A DNA stretch of 64,000 nt from Massilia agilis. Its GTDB lineage: Bacteria > Pseudomonadota > Gammaproteobacteria > Burkholderiales > Burkholderiaceae_D. The stretch is from contig NZ_JANUHB010000001.1 in NCBI RefSeq assembly GCF_024756255.1, positions 1,178,001-1,242,000 of the forward strand, given 5' to 3'. The position numbers were made by a program, and so were the translations under genes. The notes beneath the pieces are model-generated. The model worked only from the letters and a program-made list of their open reading frames with translations, was not told the DNA's origin and ran no database searches. Positions 62,146-64,000 of the stretch are shown here, piece by piece (within the stretch, counting starts at the first letter, position 1; each line of letters begins with the position of its first letter).

Positions 62146-62924
62146 AACTGGGACAGGCGTTGCAGCATCTGGTCGGAGGTGTTGATCGCCTTGCTGTTGA
62201 TCTCGTAGGCGCGCTGGGTCTGGATCATGTTGACCATCTCCTCGACCACGTTCACGTTCGAGGTCTCGACATAGCCCTGCATCAGCACGCCGGCGCCATT
62301 GGTGCCGGGGGTGTTGGTGTTGGGCGAGCCGGAAGCGCCGGTCTCGACGTACAGGTTCTCGCCCTTCGCTTCCAGGCCGGCCGGGTTGACGAAGGAAGTC
62401 ACCATCAGCGTGCCGACCTGGATCGGGGCCGCGCTGCCCGGCAGCTTGACCGAGACCACGCCGTCGCGCCCGACCGTCATTTCCTGCGCGTTGGCGGGAA
62501 TCGTGATGGTCGGCTGGATCGTGTAGCCGCTGGAGGTGACCAGCTGGCCGTTGGCATCCATCTGGAACGAGCCGTCGCGGGTGTAGGCGGTGCTGCCGTC
62601 GGGCAGCAGCACCTGGAAGAAGCCGCTGCCGTTGATCATCACGTCCTTGCTGTTACCGGTCGCTTGCGGGTTGCCCTGGGTGAAGATGCGCTCGGTGGCG
62701 ACGTTGCGCACGCCGGTGCCGATCTGCAGGCCCGACGGCAGCGTGGTCTGCTGCGACGACTGCGCACCCGGCTGGCGGATGTTCTGGTACAGCAGGTCCT
62801 CGAACACCGCGCGCGAACGCTTGAAGCCGTTGGTGCTGACGTTGGCGAGGTTGTTGGTGATGACGTCGAGGTTGGTCTGCTGGGCCTCGAGGCCGGTCTT
62901 GGCGATAAACAGCGAGCGGATCAT
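62142..62924 (-). CDS. flgG: Flagellar distal rod protein FlgG
   Basis: Distal rod subunit, 260 residues. Starts [39 protein letters not shown], ends [34 protein letters not shown], both typical for rod/hook proteins. 64 bases after flgF. Confidence 0.97.
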   Translation of the reverse strand: MIRSLFIAKTGLEAQQTNLDVITNNLANVSTNGFKRSRAVFEDLLYQNIRQPGAQSSQQTTLPSGLQIGTGVRNVATERIFTQGNPQATGNSKDVMINGSGFFQVLLPDGSTAYTRDGSFQMDANGQLVTSSGYTIQPTITIPANAQEMTVGRDGVVSVKLPGSAAPIQVGTLMVTSFVNPAGLEAKGENLYVETGASGSPNTNTPGTNGAGVLMQGYVETSNVNVVEEMVNMIQTQRAYEINSKAINTSDQMLQRLSQL

Positions 62925-62988
62925 GTTGTTCTCCTATCGGCGGCAGACGGGGACCCGCCACGCACGATAAATTATGGCGGAGAGCAAC

Positions 62989-63732
62989 TCAACTCAAAGC
63001 GAGGATCTGGCTGGCTTTCGCGGCGTTATTCTCGGCGTTCTTCAACAGGCTCATCTGGGTTTCGAAGGAGCGCGCCAGGTTGATCATCTCGACCATCGAG
63101 TCGACCGGATTGACGTTGCTGCCCTCGAGCGCGCCGCCGGCAACGGTCACCTGCGGGTCGGACGGGGCGCTGGGGGCGCCGGTATTGAGGCGAAACAGCC
63201 CGTCGTCGCCGCGCACCAGGTCCTTGTCCGGCGGGTTGACCAGCTTGATCTTGCCCAGCACCGTCGAAATCGCCGGCGGGGTGCCGGCGGGCATGGTCGC
63301 GACCGTGCCGTCGGCACCGATCATCACGGACGCGTCGGGCGGGATCGTGATCGGGCCGCCCTCGCCCGCCACGGCCAGGCCGCCGGCCGATTGCAGCAGG
63401 CCGTTGGGGCTGGTCTGCAGCGCGCCGTTGCGGGTGTAGGCCTCGGAGCCGTCGGGCATCTGCAGGGCGATCCAACCCTTGCCCTTGATCGCCACGTCGA
63501 GGTCGCGCCCGGTCACCTGCAGCGCGCCGGACGACATGTCGGAGCCCGAGTTGTCGTTGGCCACCATCACCCGCGTGTCCAGGCCCTGGCCCAGCACCGG
63601 CACCGCGCGGAACGAATCGATCTGCGCCCGGAAACCGGTGGTGCTGACGTTGGCCAGGTTGTTCGAGACCACCGCCTGCTGGTCGAGGATGTGCTTGGTG
63701 CCGCTGGCGACGGTGTAAATCAGCCGATCCAT
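62989..63732 (-). CDS. flgF: Flagellar proximal rod protein FlgF
   Basis: Proximal rod subunit, 247 residues, starting [39 protein letters not shown] and ending NPVDSMVEMINLARSFETQMSLLKNAENNAAKASQILALS. A family-2 palindrome doublet is placed in front of it, between flgE and flgF. Confidence 0.97.
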   Translation of the reverse strand: MDRLIYTVASGTKHILDQQAVVSNNLANVSTTGFRAQIDSFRAVPVLGQGLDTRVMVANDNSGSDMSSGALQVTGRDLDVAIKGKGWIALQMPDGSEAYTRNGALQTSPNGLLQSAGGLAVAGEGGPITIPPDASVMIGADGTVATMPAGTPPAISTVLGKIKLVNPPDKDLVRGDDGLFRLNTGAPSAPSDPQVTVAGGALEGSNVNPVDSMVEMINLARSFETQMSLLKNAENNAAKASQILALS

Positions 63733-63761
63733 GGTTATCTCCGCAATTCCGTAGCGCTCGC

Positions 63762-63865
63762 ACGTCGTCCCCGCGCAGGCGGGGACCCATGGACAGTGTG
63801 CAGGTTCGCACCGTGTCCGGCAACGGCAAACTCAGCATGGGTCCCCGCCTGCGCGGGGACGACGT
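63762..63865. repeat. Family-2 REP doublet, empty (104 bp)
   Basis: Inverted arms at 63762-63790 and 63837-63865, each folding as GTCCCCGC/GCGGGGAC around CTGC-type loops; spacer 46 bases. It lies inside the flg operon, between the flgE stop and the flgF start, and has the same edges (CCATGGACAG at left, CTCAGCATGGG at right) as the copy at 21840. Confidence 0.9.
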
Positions 63866-63887
63866 TTCGTGCGTTAGCGATCATTCA

Positions 63888-64000
63888 TCAACGCAGGTTC
63901 ACCAGCGTCTGCAGCACCGAGTCCTGCGTCTTGATGGTCTGCGCATTGGCCTGGTACACGCGCTGGGCGGTGATCATGTTGACCAGCTCGGCGGTCAGGT
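63888..64000 (-). CDS. flgE: Flagellar hook protein FlgE, C-terminal end (cut by window end)
   Basis: Only the last 37 residues are in the window: LTAELVNMITAQRVYQANAQ then TIKTQDSVLQTLVNLR, ending with TGA at 63888-63890. This C-terminal helix is the standard hook/rod family ending, and flgE is expected upstream of flgF. The stop is 22 bases from the palindrome doublet. Confidence 0.93.
   Translation of the reverse strand, partial: LTAELVNMITAQRVYQANAQTIKTQDSVLQTLVNLR

Noticed and set aside
9261-63865. Repeated palindromes as a CRISPR array
   Set aside because: Copies are dispersed over the window, are inverted pairs and have no regular spacers or cas genes.

Overview
The window is a high-GC chromosomal segment of a flagellated betaproteobacterium. 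It is most likely from the Oxalobacteraceae (Massilia, Janthinobacterium or Herbaspirillum group, Burkholderiales). The evidence is the cluster gmk-rpoZ-spoT next to yicC with a Ser/Thr kinase and PP2C phosphatase, the rph/rdgB/hemW set, a zwf-hexR-tal sugar block, and a lateral-type flagellar layout with an extra FlhB-like and an extra FliK-like protein. This assignment is inferred from gene content; no database search was possible.

Layout. Positions 1-9250 carry central sugar metabolism: the 3' end of pgi, an SMP-30 type lactonase, two exported proteins of unknown function, zwf and its regulator hexR behind two putative HexR operators, an aldo/keto reductase, a transglutaminase-like protein, free methionine-R-sulfoxide reductase, and tal. 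Positions 9346-15942 hold a TetR regulator divergent from a complete three-gene RND efflux operon. A degenerate M28 peptidase and a chemoreceptor follow. On the minus strand, 19098-24633 encodes Ser/Thr kinase, PP2C phosphatase, rph, rdgB and hemW. This run is interrupted by a plus-strand CPBP protease and a REP-like doublet. Positions 24710-29010 are yicC, gmk, rpoZ and spoT. Positions 29050-30520 form a small accessory patch: a GIY-YIG nuclease framed by inverted palindromes, then a RES/Xre toxin-antitoxin pair. Next come heme oxygenase, greB, a NarL-type two-component system and a diguanylate cyclase.

From 36.4 kb to the end the window is flagellar. The order is fliC, flaG, fliD, fliS, fliT, a FliK-like gene, an FlhB-like gene and a ycgR-like PilZ gene; then fliE (minus), fliFGHIJK and fliLMNOPQR (plus); then flgL, flgK, flgJ, flgI, flgH, flgG, flgF and the end of flgE (minus). 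Sigma-28 type promoters are visible upstream of fliC, fliD and flgK, the three late-gene positions. The diguanylate cyclase (with I-site) and the PilZ protein suggest c-di-GMP control of motility.

Two families of short palindromic repeats are scattered through the window. Family 1 (GTAGGGTGGGC arms) has eight copies, and its hairpin stems change in a compensatory way; one copy lies inside the start of fliO and is translated. Family 2 (hairpin arms with GTCCCCGC/GCGGGGAC) occurs as three inverted doublets. Two are about 105 bp and empty. The third is about 450 bp and encloses the GIY-YIG nuclease gene. That last arrangement, resembling a REP element with its own nuclease in place of a RAYT transposase, is the best candidate for an undescribed system here. 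No tRNA, rRNA, CRISPR array, IS element or prophage was seen.
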